The notes beneath the pieces were generated by a model that saw only the letters and a program-made list of their open reading frames with translations, did no database searches and was not told where the DNA came from. Made by a program: the position numbers and the translations under genes. A stretch of DNA of 51,380 bases from positions 1 through 51,380 of the forward strand of contig CAYRAV010000015.1 of assembly GCA_964422365.1 (NCBI GenBank). Reading direction: 5' to 3'. The stretch's first letter is position 1; each line of letters opens with the position of its first letter. The DNA comes from CAYRAV01 sp964422365. Lineage in GTDB: Bacteria; Bacillota; Clostridia; Lachnospirales; Lachnospiraceae. Positions 43,639 through 51,380 of the stretch are shown here, one piece after another.

Positions 43639-44121
43639 TTATGCAGTCTCTTTTTCAATAATTACAGCTGCAATATTTAACAATGAAATTAATCCATCAC
43701 CATGCTTGCCTATTCCATTTAAATAAGCCCCTCTCTCATCACCATCATTATGATCCGGTTTGTCAATATTTTCCTCACATAATGTAACGACTTCTTTTAC
43801 TTCATCAACAATAATTCCTATTGCAGCCTGTGGCTCTAATTTAATAATAATGATTCTTGTCGTATTATTATATTGATCTGCTTCTAATCCGAATTTTAAT
43901 CTCATACTCATTACTGGAATAATTTCTCCACGCAAATTAATAACACCCTTGAAATAGTGTTGTGCCTTAGGAACTCTTGTTATATTCTGCATTCTTACAA
44001 TATTATCGACATACTGAATATCAATCCCATACTGTTCTGTTCCTAATTTCACTACAATATATTGCTTTCCTTCATCGACTTTTATAGCTATTCCTTCTGG
44101 ATTTGTCTTTGTATCTTCCAT
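43639..44121 (-). CDS. cheW: Chemotaxis coupling protein CheW
   Basis: A 160-residue CheW-domain protein linking receptors to CheA. Typical strands: YIVVKLGTEQYGIDIQYVDN, then ITRVPKAQHYFKGVINLRGE and AIGIIVDEVKEVV. It starts 11 bases after cheA and lies between cheA and cheC, a normal Clostridial order. Confidence 0.96.
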   Translation of the reverse strand: MEDTKTNPEGIAIKVDEGKQYIVVKLGTEQYGIDIQYVDNIVRMQNITRVPKAQHYFKGVINLRGEIIPVMSMRLKFGLEADQYNNTTRIIIIKLEPQAAIGIIVDEVKEVVTLCEENIDKPDHNDGDERGAYLNGIGKHGDGLISLLNIAAVIIEKETA

Positions 44122-44132
44122 GTATAACCCCC

Positions 44133-46241
44133 CTATACCAACGTGTTAGCATCAATTATTAATGCAACTTCACCATCACCTAAAATTGTCGCTCCACTAA
44201 TAATATTATTGCTGTTAATATATTTTCCAATAGACTTGATTACGATTTCCTGTTGTCCTATCAGATTATCTACTACTAAACCTGCCAATTTTTCCCCCTT
44301 AACAACAATAACAACCGTTAAGCTTTCTGGTTTTTCTTCTCTTGGTTCAACATCTAATATTTCATCTAACCTAATTAATGGAATAACACTTCCTCTTAAA
44401 TGAATTACTTCTTTTGTCTGTACATATTTTACTTCTGAATATGCAATATCTTCAATCGTTTGAATACTTCCTAATGGAATAGCATATTTTTCGTTTCCAA
44501 GTTCTACCATTAATGCTTGAATAATTGCAAGAGTAAGTGGTAATCGGATAATAAAATTACTTCCCTGTCCTAAAACAGTCTTACACTCAATATCTCCACC
44601 TAATCCCTCAATTTTATTCTTTACAACATCGAGGCCGACACCTCGTCCTGACACATCTGAAATCTTTTCTGCTGTTGAAAAACTCGGACGGAACAATAAA
44701 TTAATTACATCTTGCTCTGTCATAGTTTCAGCCTGTTCCTCTGTAATCGTTCCTTTTTCTAATGCTTTTCTCCTAACCTTTTCAATATCAATTCCGCTGC
44801 CATCGTCACGCACTTCAATTACGACATTATTACCATCCTGATAAGCATCAAGAAAAATGGAACCTACTTCTTCTTTTCCTGCTTTGATTCTGTCCGCATT
44901 GCTCTCTAATCCATGATCTGCTGCATTACGCAATAAATGCATCAATGGATCTCCAATTTCATCAATGACTGTTCGATCCAATTCTGTATCTTCACCAGTC
45001 ATATACAATTCCATTTTTTTATCCAGTTTCTTACACAAATCACGAATCATTCGAGGAAATTTGTTTACAACACTTTCAATTGGCATCATTCGAACTTTCA
45101 TAACCGATTCATGCAGATTGGTTGTAACACGCTCTAAATATTCAATCTGTTCATTAAATCCTGTTCCACTTCTTGATTCATTTTCTCCTGAACTAATAGA
45201 TACTAATCCATTCTTGGCAATAATCAACTCACTTACAAGATTCATTAACACATCCAGCTTTTCAATATCTACACGAACAGATCGGTTCACAACAGGTTTT
45301 GCACCTTGTTTCGCTTGTGCCCCTTTTTTGGGCTGCTGTGCTGCTGGCTGCTTTTTATCTTCTTTCTTTTCTTCTTTCTGCTCATTTACAATTTCTTTTG
45401 TTTCTTCTTTTTTTACATCTGTATTCTCTTCTTTTTCTACCATATCCGGTGATACTTCAAATTCTTTTATTGTTACCTTTTCAATCTCGGAAACTGACAT
45501 AACTGCAGACTTTATCTTGTCAACATCCTCCCCTGTTACTAACAATATTGTAATATCCATATCAAATTTTTCATCTTCAATATCCTGTACTTCTGGTACA
45601 GATTTAATTACATCACCATAGTCTTCTAACGCTTTAAATACCAAAAAAGCTCTGGCGGCCTTTAAAATACAGTTTTCCTGAATTTCTACATTTAATACAA
45701 ATACATTCTGATTTTCTTTCTTTGCCTTATCAACTGCATGCTTTTCAAAATCTGCAATTTTTAAATTTTCAAATAATGCCTCTCCTGTTACTTTAGACTT
45801 AGACTTCTGTGCAACTGCAGTTCCTGATGCTGTCTCCTTTGATGCGTCTGCTTTTCCTCCACCCTCTAAAATATCATTTAATGCCTTTATAATGTCTTCA
45901 TTATCCTCTGTTCCTTCATCAGCAGTATTCTGAATTATTTCCAAATAATTTTCAAGTGCATCAAGCCCCCTGAATAAGATATCTATCAAATCATCCTCTA
46001 CTCTCATTTTTCCGTCACGAATATTTGAAAATACATTTTCCATATCATGGGTCAATCGCTGCATCCGTTTATAACCCATTGTACCTGCCATACCTTTTAG
46101 AGAATGGGCAGCTCTAAAAATTTCATTTATGGTTTCCGTATTATCTGGCTCTTTTTCAAGAATCAAAATTTGCTCATTTAAATTCTGTAAATGTTCTTTT
46201 GTTTCATCGATAAAAATCTCTAAATATTGACTTACATCCAT
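44133..46241 (-). CDS. cheA: Chemotaxis histidine kinase CheA
   Basis: A 702-residue kinase. P1 (HPt) has the phosphorylated His46 in AAHSLKGMAGTMG. A P2 domain and a Lys/Gln-rich linker follow. P3 dimerisation begins near 335 (SVRVDIEKLDVLMNLVSELI). P4 ATPase has LLRNAADHGLE, DDGSGIDIEKV and GRGVGLDVVKNKIE. P5 is a CheW-like domain at the C-terminus. It follows cheB by one base. Confidence 0.98.
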   Translation of the reverse strand: MDVSQYLEIFIDETKEHLQNLNEQILILEKEPDNTETINEIFRAAHSLKGMAGTMGYKRMQRLTHDMENVFSNIRDGKMRVEDDLIDILFRGLDALENYLEIIQNTADEGTEDNEDIIKALNDILEGGGKADASKETASGTAVAQKSKSKVTGEALFENLKIADFEKHAVDKAKKENQNVFVLNVEIQENCILKAARAFLVFKALEDYGDVIKSVPEVQDIEDEKFDMDITILLVTGEDVDKIKSAVMSVSEIEKVTIKEFEVSPDMVEKEENTDVKKEETKEIVNEQKEEKKEDKKQPAAQQPKKGAQAKQGAKPVVNRSVRVDIEKLDVLMNLVSELIIAKNGLVSISSGENESRSGTGFNEQIEYLERVTTNLHESVMKVRMMPIESVVNKFPRMIRDLCKKLDKKMELYMTGEDTELDRTVIDEIGDPLMHLLRNAADHGLESNADRIKAGKEEVGSIFLDAYQDGNNVVIEVRDDGSGIDIEKVRRKALEKGTITEEQAETMTEQDVINLLFRPSFSTAEKISDVSGRGVGLDVVKNKIEGLGGDIECKTVLGQGSNFIIRLPLTLAIIQALMVELGNEKYAIPLGSIQTIEDIAYSEVKYVQTKEVIHLRGSVIPLIRLDEILDVEPREEKPESLTVVIVVKGEKLAGLVVDNLIGQQEIVIKSIGKYINSNNIISGATILGDGEVALIIDANTLV

Positions 46242-46242
46242 G

Positions 46243-47319
46243 CTATTGCACCCCCACTTTTTTTACTATAGCATCTGCCACCTTTGTTAATGGTACTATT
46301 TCATCAGCAAGACCATTTGTTATCAACACTTTTGGCATACCATAAACAATACAGGTTTCCTCATTTTGTGCTATAGCGTACACATTATTAGTTTCTTTCA
46401 GAAGCTTTATTCCTTGTGTTCCGTCTCCTCCCATTCCTGTTAACACAACACAAGTAATCTCATCATAAGTTGAATAACGTAATGACTCATACATAATATC
46501 AGCACATGGTTTTAAACCATTCCTTGCCGGTTCTAAAGAAATAGAAATTGTCTTATCCTTTAAAACCCTCATTTGCCTTCCGCCTTTTGCAATGTATACA
46601 ACACCTTTTTCTAAGACATCGCCATCTTCTGCCTCTTTCACCTTAATCTTACTTAAATCATTAAGACGGTCAGCTAAAGATTTCGTAAAACCCTCTGGCA
46701 TATGTTGTACAATCAACATTGCTGCATCCAGATTCTCTGGTAATAATGGAACAACAGCCTGCAATGATTTTGGTCCCCCGGTAGAACATGCCAAAGCCAC
46801 TAATTTCGTTCCTTTCACAATCCTCCTTTCCCCTGTAATCTGCCTTTCCACCGTTTTATACGAACTTTTATGAGTATGTTTTATTATATCATCCTTTTCT
46901 TTGTTTACCGTTCTAATATTCAAGGCCGCCCTCATACAGCGAAGTAACTTTTCTTTAAATGAATCAGATTTCACTTCAATAAAACTTCTAGGTTTTGTTA
47001 CAAAATCAAATGCACCATATTCTAATGCCTGTATTGTTTCCTTTGTTCCTTCTACAGCTACTGTACTTACTACAATGACTTTTGCATGTAATTTCAATTT
47101 CATATAGTTTTTCAAAAATTCCAAACCATTCATTTTTGGCATATTAATATCCAAAATAATTGTATCATACTTTGTGGGTTCTTTTATTATAATGTCTAAT
47201 GCTTCTAACCCATTTACAGCAGTATTACAAACCTGAAATTGATCATCTGAATTTATTATATCAGATATCACCCTTCTCATAAGTGCTGAATCATCAACCA
47301 CCAAAATATTTTTTTTCAT
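46243..47319 (-). CDS. cheB: Chemotaxis methylesterase CheB
   Basis: A 358-residue receptor methylesterase/deamidase. The receiver domain has VVDDSALMRRVISD and phosphorylated Asp57 in ILDINMPKMNG. The catalytic domain has the triad in ACSTGGPKSLQ (Ser), VQHMPEGFTKSLA (His) and GMGGDGTQGI (Asp). It overlaps the end of the ycgR-like gene by one base. Confidence 0.98.
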   Translation of the reverse strand: MKKNILVVDDSALMRRVISDIINSDDQFQVCNTAVNGLEALDIIIKEPTKYDTIILDINMPKMNGLEFLKNYMKLKLHAKVIVVSTVAVEGTKETIQALEYGAFDFVTKPRSFIEVKSDSFKEKLLRCMRAALNIRTVNKEKDDIIKHTHKSSYKTVERQITGERRIVKGTKLVALACSTGGPKSLQAVVPLLPENLDAAMLIVQHMPEGFTKSLADRLNDLSKIKVKEAEDGDVLEKGVVYIAKGGRQMRVLKDKTISISLEPARNGLKPCADIMYESLRYSTYDEITCVVLTGMGGDGTQGIKLLKETNNVYAIAQNEETCIVYGMPKVLITNGLADEIVPLTKVADAIVKKVGVQ

Positions 47320-48071
47320 TAAATCATTCCCTTTTTAATTTTCCTTCTCTCTTGCTCAAAAACGTATTTTACTATATCCTCTCTATCATCCATTGGTATT
47401 TCTATAAATTCAACCCTTGTCTCATACAATCCTGTACGATTAAAAACAGGCATTGTTGATATAATACGTGCTTTTAATTCCATTAACATATCTTCACCAT
47501 TCAATCGAATTGGTATATCCATATAAATTTTCCCTTCTTTTGGAAGTTCCTGCTTTGAATTGAATCGTACACCGCCACCGCTAATATCAGTGATTGTAGC
47601 ATCTTGCCATTGTTCCTGAACTTTTTCTAATGCTTTCTCACATGCGTTTCTTGCTGCTTCGGATACAAAGTCATCATTTTTCAGTTTTCGTATCAGTCTT
47701 TCTTCTTCATCAGAAAAAACACGGTATCTACTGTCAATAATACCCTCCAAACGATAAAACTGCCTCCTCTGGCATTTTTCGAGTGCTGATGTAAATTGCA
47801 CAACTAAAATATATACATTTCCCTCTTTATAACGATCTTCAATTTCACATTGACATTGAAATAACCCCGAAGCGGTATGAAAACTCATGGCATATTTATC
47901 TCCAACTGAAAGCGGAATGACTTTAAGATTCTCCATTGGCATGGCAATTTTTGCCTTATCACCTTCAATAAAATCTATAAATTGACTGATATATTGCTTT
48001 TTCTTCTGACCTTCTTCTCTGTCTACTTGTACAAGATCTAACTTATCCCCAACCTGAATTACATTTTTCAC
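47319..48071 (-). CDS. c-di-GMP-binding PilZ flagellar brake protein (YcgR/YpfA/DgrA-like)
   Basis: A 250-residue protein with an N-terminal YcgR domain and a C-terminal PilZ domain. The c-di-GMP motif is split as RRQFYR (about 104-109) and, after an insert, DISGGGVRFNSKQ. On binding c-di-GMP such proteins slow or stop the flagellar motor. The start is GTG 48071, because GGGAGG lies seven bases upstream; the frame to 48095 would begin at TTG without one. Confidence 0.92.
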   Translation of the reverse strand: MKNVIQVGDKLDLVQVDREEGQKKKQYISQFIDFIEGDKAKIAMPMENLKVIPLSVGDKYAMSFHTASGLFQCQCEIEDRYKEGNVYILVVQFTSALEKCQRRQFYRLEGIIDSRYRVFSDEEERLIRKLKNDDFVSEAARNACEKALEKVQEQWQDATITDISGGGVRFNSKQELPKEGKIYMDIPIRLNGEDMLMELKARIISTMPVFNRTGLYETRVEFIEIPMDDREDIVKYVFEQERRKIKKGMI

Positions 48072-48091
48072 AACATTACCTCCCTTATTTA

Positions 48092-48973
48092 TCAATTTTT
48101 CTCTTTGATTTTTAGTAATTTTATAAACAATTGTGAAATTCCTTTTTTCTCTCTTTGTTCATATAATTTATTATCATTTAATACTCTTGCCAGTTCCTGA
48201 ATGGATGTTGAAGCATTGGTAGAAGGATATGCTAATGTCAATGGTTTTTGCAATATTACTGCTTTAGATACATTTACATCATCTGGAACTGCTCCCAAAT
48301 ACTCCAATTTGATATTTAAAAATTTATCAACTACCACTTTCATCTTATTGTAAACTGCCTCACCTTCTTTGTAATTTCTCACACGGTTGGCAATCATTTT
48401 AATTGTTGTATTATTCCTAACAAATTCTGCTTTTTGATTCAATGTCTTTAATAATGCATATGCATCTGTGATAGAAGTAGGTTCAGGTGTAGCCACTAAC
48501 AGAACTTCTGAGCTTGCAGCAACAAACTCCAGAACTGTATCTGCAATTCCTGCTCCTGTATCAATGATAATTACATCTGCAATCTGATCTAAATCACTTA
48601 ATGTCCGGGTCAGGTAAAAAATCTGTTCTCCTGTTAAATTTGCCAATTCCTTTATTCCCGAACCAGCCGATATAAAACCTATTCCATTAGGACCTTCTGT
48701 AATAATTTCCTTTATTTTTCTATTGCGGAATATTACATCTGCCAAATTATACATGGGACGTATCCCCAGCATCACTTCAATATTAGCCAATCCAAAATCT
48801 GCATCTAAGATAATCACTCTTTTTCCTATTTTTTTCAACTCTAAAGCTAAGTTCACAGACAAACTTGTCTTACCAACTCCGCCCTTTCCACTTGTAATAG
48901 TAATTACTCTTGCAGTTTTTTTAGTGTTATCATCCATTTTTATAATATTTCTTAACTGTTCTGCCTGATCCAT
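48092..48973 (-). CDS. flhG: Flagellar number regulator FlhG (MinD-like ATPase, YlxH)
   Basis: A 293-residue deviant-Walker-A ATPase with TSGKGGVGKTSLSVNLAL near residue 28, LDADFGLANIEVMLG and IIIDTGAGI. A leading segment (DQAEQLRNII) matches the FlhF-activating helix seen in FlhG. It controls flagellar number and position with FlhF, which precedes it by six bases. Confidence 0.96.
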   Translation of the reverse strand: MDQAEQLRNIIKMDDNTKKTARVITITSGKGGVGKTSLSVNLALELKKIGKRVIILDADFGLANIEVMLGIRPMYNLADVIFRNRKIKEIITEGPNGIGFISAGSGIKELANLTGEQIFYLTRTLSDLDQIADVIIIDTGAGIADTVLEFVAASSEVLLVATPEPTSITDAYALLKTLNQKAEFVRNNTTIKMIANRVRNYKEGEAVYNKMKVVVDKFLNIKLEYLGAVPDDVNVSKAVILQKPLTLAYPSTNASTSIQELARVLNDNKLYEQREKKGISQLFIKLLKIKEKN

Positions 48974-48979
48974 AAATTA

Positions 48980-50191
48980 CTATCCTCCCAATAATTGCTT
49001 CGCAATATCCTGTGGATTAATAATTTCAATATCCTCTGGAACGCTCTGTCCTAATGTTGCATAAGAAAGCTCTGCTCCAGTATACATTCTTATATTCAGA
49101 ATATTTCCTATACAATGGGTTTCATCTAATTTTGTAAATATGATATTATATTTCGTTATCTCTGAATATTTGTCTACAATATTTAATAAATCTCTATATT
49201 TTGTTGTAGCACTTAATACCAGATAAACCTCTCTCTCCATTTCAGGAATCGTTAATAATAACTTTTCAATATCATCTCTCTGTTCTCTGCTTTTATGGGA
49301 CCGTCCAGCTGTATCTACTAATATCAAATCGTAATCTTTGAATTTCTCTCTTGCCTTTTTCATTTCTTTTTCAGAATATACAACTTCTAATGGAACACCT
49401 AAAATATTGGCATAAGTTTTCAACTGCTCTACTGCCGCTATACGATACGTATCCGAAGTAATTAATGCAATTTTGCTTTTTTTCTTTATTTTCAGCTCAG
49501 AGGCAATCTTGGCAATAGTTGTTGTCTTCCCCACACCAGTAGGACCTATAAAGAAAATAAATTGAGGATCACCTTCGTTCATTTCTATTATCTTTGGCTG
49601 CCCTAACTTCAAAATAATTTTTTGATAAATACTAGTTAATACATTGTCTAATGTACTGTCTTTTATTAAGTTGTTTTTGATTTCATTTATAATTGTTTCT
49701 GCGTATTTATCCTCTACTTCATTCGAAATCAATTGATTATAAATCAAATCAATACATTCTTTATTTTTGTTTCTTTCTTCTTGGTGCTTTTTTTCTTCTA
49801 CATTTTTTTCTTCATCTTTTTGTATTTTTTCCTCTTCTAATTTTAATTCCATCTGCCTTTCCAATAACTCCTGCAGGGAATTTAACTTATCTTCTATCTG
49901 CTTGGTAGATGTATTTTCCTTATTTGTTTCTACTTTACTGTTTTCTTTTGATCGTTCCTCATTATTTTTTTGAATTTCTTGTAATTTAGATAACAATTCC
50001 TCACCTGAATTATAAGATACATTATCATCTATTGCTGCTGTTACTTCAACCATATCTTTTTTTAACAATCGATAAATGCCTTTTGCTTTCACGGTACGTA
50101 CATTCATTATAACTGCATTCTGCCCAAACTCTTCTTTTGCCAGCATCATTGCTTCTGATTCTGTTTTTCCTTGAAATTTTCTTATTTGCAT
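48980..50191 (-). CDS. flhF: Flagellar SRP-like GTPase FlhF
   Basis: A 403-residue GTPase. The N-terminal B domain begins MQIRKFQGKTESEAMMLAKE; a long Glu/Lys-rich linker (about 80-160) follows; the NG domain has FIGPTGVGKTTTIAKIASEL, SDTYRIAAVEQLKTYA, LVDTAGRSHKSREQ and a TKLDET motif. It overlaps the flhA stop codon (TAATG). Confidence 0.97.
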   Translation of the reverse strand: MQIRKFQGKTESEAMMLAKEEFGQNAVIMNVRTVKAKGIYRLLKKDMVEVTAAIDDNVSYNSGEELLSKLQEIQKNNEERSKENSKVETNKENTSTKQIEDKLNSLQELLERQMELKLEEEKIQKDEEKNVEEKKHQEERNKNKECIDLIYNQLISNEVEDKYAETIINEIKNNLIKDSTLDNVLTSIYQKIILKLGQPKIIEMNEGDPQFIFFIGPTGVGKTTTIAKIASELKIKKKSKIALITSDTYRIAAVEQLKTYANILGVPLEVVYSEKEMKKAREKFKDYDLILVDTAGRSHKSREQRDDIEKLLLTIPEMEREVYLVLSATTKYRDLLNIVDKYSEITKYNIIFTKLDETHCIGNILNIRMYTGAELSYATLGQSVPEDIEIINPQDIAKQLLGG

Positions 50192-51380
50192 TAAATTGTC
50201 ACCATCCCAACCGATTGTAATTCAACATTTGACTCTATCTCATTATAAGATATTACAATTAAATCCTGAAAATAATCCATTGTTAATTTTTTGAAATACA
50301 TTCTTACAATAGGTGAAGTAATAATAATAGGATTTTTTCCCATATCTTCTAATTTGTTTACCTCTTGTTGCACGGAATTCATAATATTTTTTGTTGTTTC
50401 TGGATCTAAAGTCAAATATGTACCCTGTTCTGTCTGTTTTACAGAGCCCATAATTTCCTGCTCTACTCTTGGATCTAATGTCACAACACTTGTCATTTCA
50501 TTTTCTGGGAAATATTTACCTGAAATTGCTCTCTTCAAACTTTGTCTTGCATACTCTGTCAGAACATCTGTATCTCTTGTAGTAGCTGCATAATCTGCTA
50601 ATGTTTCAAATATTGTAATTAAGTCCCTGATGGAAATGCCTTCCTTTAACAAATTCTGCAATACTTTCTGAACCTCACCTATACTTAGCAGCTTAGGAAC
50701 AAGTTCTCCTATTAATGCTGAATTTGCCTCTTGAACATTATTAATTAGATTCTGTACATCCTGTCTTGTGAGCAATTCATCAATATGCATACGAATAACC
50801 TCTGTTAAATGAGTTGCAATAATAGATGGAGGGTCCACAACTGTATATCCCATTGTTTCTGCACGTTCTCTCTGGCTTTCTGTAATCCAAATAGCAGGTA
50901 AATGGAATGATGGTTCAAAAGTTGGAATACCTGTAATCTCTTCTTCCACATATCCCGGATTCATTGCCATATAATGATCAAAAAGAATTTCACCTTCACT
51001 TATCTGTATTCCTTTTATTTTAATAATATACTGGTTTGGATTCAGCTGAATATTATCCCTTAAACGTATAATTGGTACAACTGCACCTAATTCAAGTGCA
51101 ATCTGTCTTCGAATCATAACAACACGATCCAGCAAATCGCCGCCTTGATTCACATCTGCAAGTGGAATGATTCCATAACCAAATTCCAATTCAATAGGAT
51201 CTACCTGCAATAATGCATTGACATTTTCATGCCTACGGATTTCGTCTGCCTGTACATCCTCTTCTCTTACTTCCTCTTCAATGTTTTCTATCTCAATAGA
51301 ATGTTCAATCAATCTTCCCAGTACTATCATTCCCAGTCCCATGGCCAGATAAAAAAGGATTCTTCCTTCCTGCCTGAGAG
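50191..51380 (-). CDS. flhA: Flagellar export gate FlhA, C-terminal part (runs off the right edge)
   Basis: About 395 codons of the cytoplasmic half, open to the window edge; the upstream frame reads GRILFYLAMGLGMIVLGR, the end of the last membrane helix. The cytoplasmic domain has the usual segments: IELEFGYGIIPLAD, RRQIALELGAVVPIIRLRDN, YTVVDPPSIIATHLTEVIR and LLKEGISIRDLITIFETLAD. It recruits export chaperones for the flagellar type III system. The membrane half lies outside the window. Confidence 0.97.
   Translation of the reverse strand, partial: LRQEGRILFYLAMGLGMIVLGRLIEHSIEIENIEEEVREEDVQADEIRRHENVNALLQVDPIELEFGYGIIPLADVNQGGDLLDRVVMIRRQIALELGAVVPIIRLRDNIQLNPNQYIIKIKGIQISEGEILFDHYMAMNPGYVEEEITGIPTFEPSFHLPAIWITESQRERAETMGYTVVDPPSIIATHLTEVIRMHIDELLTRQDVQNLINNVQEANSALIGELVPKLLSIGEVQKVLQNLLKEGISIRDLITIFETLADYAATTRDTDVLTEYARQSLKRAISGKYFPENEMTSVVTLDPRVEQEIMGSVKQTEQGTYLTLDPETTKNIMNSVQQEVNKLEDMGKNPIIITSPIVRMYFKKLTMDYFQDLIVISYNEIESNVELQSVGMVTI

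Noticed and set aside
1..51380. CRISPR array, rRNA or tRNA genes
   Set aside because: No regularly spaced repeats and no cloverleaf or rRNA signatures were seen on either strand; a dedicated scan would be the decisive check.

Overview
The window looks like a low-GC, AT-rich Clostridia chromosome, most likely a motile member of the Lachnospiraceae. The grounds are Gram-positive PolC, the MEP-pathway string dxr-rseP-ispG, the flhA-flhF-flhG-che-sigD cluster running into rpsB-tsf-pyrH-frr-uppS-cdsA, strong AGGAGG ribosome-binding sites, and Clostridia-type FeoA/FeoB. Nearly every gene is on the minus strand; the one exception is an acyltransferase at 7.7-8.7 kb. I could not run any search, so family names come from motifs and remembered family architecture.

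Region by region on the + coordinate axis. (1) 1-7.2 kb is an iron and electron-transfer block. It holds the start of a Fur-family regulator, a FeoB-associated Cys-rich peptide, feoB, two feoA genes, a NapH/NosR-like membrane ferredoxin, and two secreted or membrane-anchored FMN-binding proteins, one with four flavin domains. The promoters of the feo unit and of the flavin unit, and the feoA-feoB gap, share a dyad GTTAG-N6-CTAAY (CTTAC at the feo promoter). I infer that the flavin proteins deliver electrons outward, for example to ferric iron, to feed FeoB. (2) 7.6-8.7 kb is an acyltransferase-3 membrane protein on the + strand. (3) 8.8-14.4 kb is polC and ispG. (4) 14.6-25.6 kb is a defence island splitting the normally adjacent rseP and ispG. 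In transcription order it carries hsdM, a decayed DUF1016 nuclease gene, hsdS, a double zinc-ribbon protein, a TIR-domain protein, hsdR, a fragment of a probable AIPR-type gene, a structured non-coding RNA, a YCDD reverse transcriptase of the DRT2 kind, and a MerR/TipA-type regulator. (5) 25.8-37.2 kb is housekeeping: rseP, dxr, cdsA, uppS, frr, pyrH, a very long bactofilin, a polysaccharide deacetylase, tsf and rpsB. (6) 37.5-51.4 kb is the distal half of a flagellar/chemotaxis operon: flhA (partial), flhF, flhG, ycgR, cheB, cheA, cheW, cheC, cheD, a small membrane protein, sigD, fapA and three poorly characterised genes.

The most interesting items are the reverse transcriptase with its upstream RNA, which is densely folded and has stop-free windows as expected for a DRT2-like template; the TIR plus zinc-ribbon pair nested inside a type I restriction operon; the flavin/iron module with a shared operator; and a dispersed hairpin repeat present twice, at 6.9 and 36.1 kb, whose two copies show compensatory base changes. 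No rRNA, tRNA, CRISPR array or intact insertion sequence was seen.
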